In this document: positions 6,963 to 8,067 of the stretch, one piece after another | Position numbering within the stretch: the first letter of the stretch is position 1 | Layout: the number at the start of each line of letters is the position of its first letter | DNA from: Sphaerochaeta sp. | GTDB taxonomy: Bacteria; Spirochaetota; Spirochaetia; Sphaerochaetales; Sphaerochaetaceae | NCBI GenBank assembly: GCA_003446545.1 | Contig: DMAO01000225.1 | Span: forward strand, 1 to 8,067 | Length of the DNA stretch: 8,067 nucleotides | Direction: 5' to 3' | Notes under the pieces: generated by a model | What the model was told of the DNA's origin: nothing | What the model saw: the letters and a program-made list of their open reading frames with translations, nothing else | The model's database searches: none | Position numbers and translations under genes: made by a program

Positions 6963-7811
6963 CTACTCCTTGACGGCTCCCAGGGAAACACCTGCAATGA
7001 TATATCTGGAAAGCATGAAATATATGACAAACAACGGTAGGACAGTGAGCGTCAGCCCAAGGTAGACAGATCCGTACTCGGTCTTGTAGATATCGCCCCT
7101 GAGCAGGCTTACCATTATCGGCATGGTGTATTTGTCCTTGTCGGTCAGCAAGATCAGAGGGAGGAACAGGTTGTTCCAGCTCAGCACAAAGGTAAAGATA
7201 GCCTGCGTTGCAACAGCTGCCTTCATGATGGGCAATACAATGGAATTGAAGGTATAAAACTCCCCTGCCCCATCTATTCTTGCCGAATCGATGATATCGA
7301 GCGAAAGGTTGCCCAAAAGGTACTGACGCATGAAGAATACCATCGCCGGTGTGGCTATAGCCGGTAAAATGAGTGGGATGAAGCTGTTCGTCAGATTAAT
7401 TTGGTACATAAACTGATAGAATCCAATGCTTGAAACCTGGGCTGGGATCATCAGCACCGCCATGATGAAGGTGAAGAAGGGTTGTCGCATTTTCCAGCTG
7501 TAGGCTACCAAGGCATAGGCAGTCAAAGAGGAGAAATAGACAGCGCACAGCGTTGCTCCACCAGAAACTATCATGGAGTTGATAAACCCAGTTTTGGCAT
7601 TGAAGCTCTTGCCGGAAAGAATCTTGAAATTGTCCAGCAGATGCGTTGAGGGAAGAAGACCAATAGAATTCTGCTGGATTTCAAAGGTTCCCCGCGTTGC
7701 ATTCATAAACATGACCCAGAAGGGAAAAATACTGAGGATAGCAAGGAAGATACAGACAACATATATGATGGACTTGCTTAGGTTTCGAGAACCTTTTAGG
7801 CTTTTACTCAT
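6963..7811 (-). CDS. Carbohydrate ABC transporter permease (MalG-like, CUT1 family)
   Basis: A 282-residue inner-membrane protein of the binding-protein-dependent permease family, the second (MalG-type) channel subunit of a CUT1 sugar importer. Six membrane segments can be placed at about residues 14-36, 78-104, 111-133, 143-161, 198-221 and 251-272. The EAA loop that docks on the ATPase is seen as D175-S176-A177, then G181, then I191-V192-L193-P194. The C-terminus (IIAGVSLGAVKE) is the usual MalG-like ending. The length is normal for the family. The ribosome site GGAGGGG (minus strand, 7817-7823) sits five bases before the ATG, inside the end of the upstream permease gene, and the two genes overlap by four bases. 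This implies translational coupling and equal amounts of the two subunits. The substrate is probably an oligosaccharide or beta-glycoside, judging from the GH3 gene downstream; this is inference. Confidence 0.95.
   Translation of the reverse strand: MSKSLKGSRNLSKSIIYVVCIFLAILSIFPFWVMFMNATRGTFEIQQNSIGLLPSTHLLDNFKILSGKSFNAKTGFINSMIVSGGATLCAVYFSSLTAYALVAYSWKMRQPFFTFIMAVLMIPAQVSSIGFYQFMYQINLTNSFIPLILPAIATPAMVFFMRQYLLGNLSLDIIDSARIDGAGEFYTFNSIVLPIMKAAVATQAIFTFVLSWNNLFLPLILLTDKDKYTMPIMVSLLRGDIYKTEYGSVYLGLTLTVLPLFVIYFMLSRYIIAGVSLGAVKE
7808..7811 (-). promoter_or_regulatory. ATGA stop-start overlap coupling the two permease genes
   Basis: The minus strand reads ATGA: the ATG opens permease 2 and the TGA closes permease 1. 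With GGAGGGG just upstream, ribosomes ending on the first gene can restart on the second. Confidence 0.85.
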
Positions 7812-8067
7812 CGTTTCCCCTCCATCTTTGCGGCTTTTATTAGTGCGCGGATTTGTTTTCGTTTTAGTATTTCGTCGCGGTCCCTCAAGAGATAGAAAAG
7901 AATAGAGGAGAGCACCACAATGATCAGGAACATGATGAGACTTGCCGCTGCAGCTCGGTTATACAGGTAACTGCCGCTGAATGCCTGATTGTATATGAAC
8001 AAGCTGGTAGTCAGGGTCGCATTGTCAGGGCCTCCCAGAAGAAATAGCTTGGGGATGTCAAACATCT
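7808..8067 (-). CDS. Carbohydrate ABC transporter permease (MalF/UgpA-like), C-terminal part only
   Basis: The last 86 or so codons of the first permease subunit; the gene runs off the right edge, so the ATG at 8065 is internal and not its start. FDIPKLFLLGGPDNATLTTS matches the conserved MalF/UgpA-type region after the EAA loop (consensus near FDxPxxLTxGGP). It is followed by the periplasmic YNQAF segment, a final membrane helix (about LIMFLIIVVLSSILFYLL) and a basic cytoplasmic tail. Its TGA stop shares bases with the ATG of the next permease (ATGA). It pairs with that protein to form the channel. The substrate-binding protein and regulator, if present, should be further upstream, outside the window. 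Confidence 0.9.
   Translation of the reverse strand, partial: MFDIPKLFLLGGPDNATLTTSLFIYNQAFSGSYLYNRAAAASLIMFLIIVVLSSILFYLLRDRDEILKRKQIRALIKAAKMEGKR

Noticed and set aside
6955..6967. TAGC/GCTA mini-hairpin at the permease 2 stop
   Set aside because: Only four pairs and no T-run; it is too weak to call.
1..8067. CRISPR arrays, tRNA or rRNA genes, insertion sequences and attachment sites
   Set aside because: I found no regularly spaced repeats, no cloverleaf or rRNA-like segment, no transposase or integrase and no paired terminal repeats.

Overview
This 8067-base window holds six protein genes, five complete and one cut by the right edge, and no RNA gene, transposon or CRISPR array that I can see. 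A small exported, probably outer-membrane, protein lies on the plus strand at the left end. Everything else is on the minus strand. The gene content is mostly conserved metabolism: diaminopropionate ammonia-lyase, an ApbE-type flavin transferase lipoprotein, 2,3-bisphosphoglycerate-dependent phosphoglycerate mutase, a family 3 glycoside hydrolase and two sugar ABC-transporter permeases. The mix of a C-terminal-Phe outer-membrane-type protein, an ApbE lipoprotein, CUT1 sugar permeases with a cytoplasmic GH3 enzyme, and a GpmA-type mutase fits a free-living, sugar-fermenting diderm. A Sphaerochaeta-like spirochaete is my best guess. That placement is recall and inference only; there is no rRNA or marker gene here to settle it.

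Layout, left to right. Bases 14-577 (+) encode the small exported protein, followed by a stem-loop at the stop codon and a strong bidirectional terminator (612-676). The terminator also ends the convergent gene dpaL (717-1961, -). A 403-base, AT-rich, gene-free stretch (1962-2364) separates dpaL from apbE (2365-3417, -). A 213-base gap with a palindrome and a large hairpin leads to gpmA (3631-4377, -). gpmA has its own recognisable promoter (-35 TTGACA, -10 TACCTT) overlapped by a perfect inverted repeat. Upstream of that lies a sugar-uptake and hydrolysis operon reading leftward: permease 1 (partial, 7808 to the edge), permease 2 (6963-7811, four-base ATGA overlap) and the GH3 hydrolase (4505-6850).

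How the genes work together: the two permeases form the membrane channel of a carbohydrate importer whose binding protein should lie beyond the right edge. The GH3 enzyme has no signal peptide and would split the imported oligosaccharide or glycoside in the cytoplasm. The sugars then enter glycolysis, where GpmA interconverts 3- and 2-phosphoglycerate. The gpmA promoter makes the mutase separately controlled, so this link is metabolic rather than operonic. dpaL and apbE look like independent units.

Four genes have an in-frame TTG upstream of, or an ATG ahead of, the more convincing start. I chose starts by Shine-Dalgarno spacing, family alignment or signal-peptide position and say so in each entry. 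I do not see a new multi-gene system here. The items most worth a second look are the palindromes sitting on or next to promoters, the 8-base C tract inside apbE, and the unrecognised exported protein.
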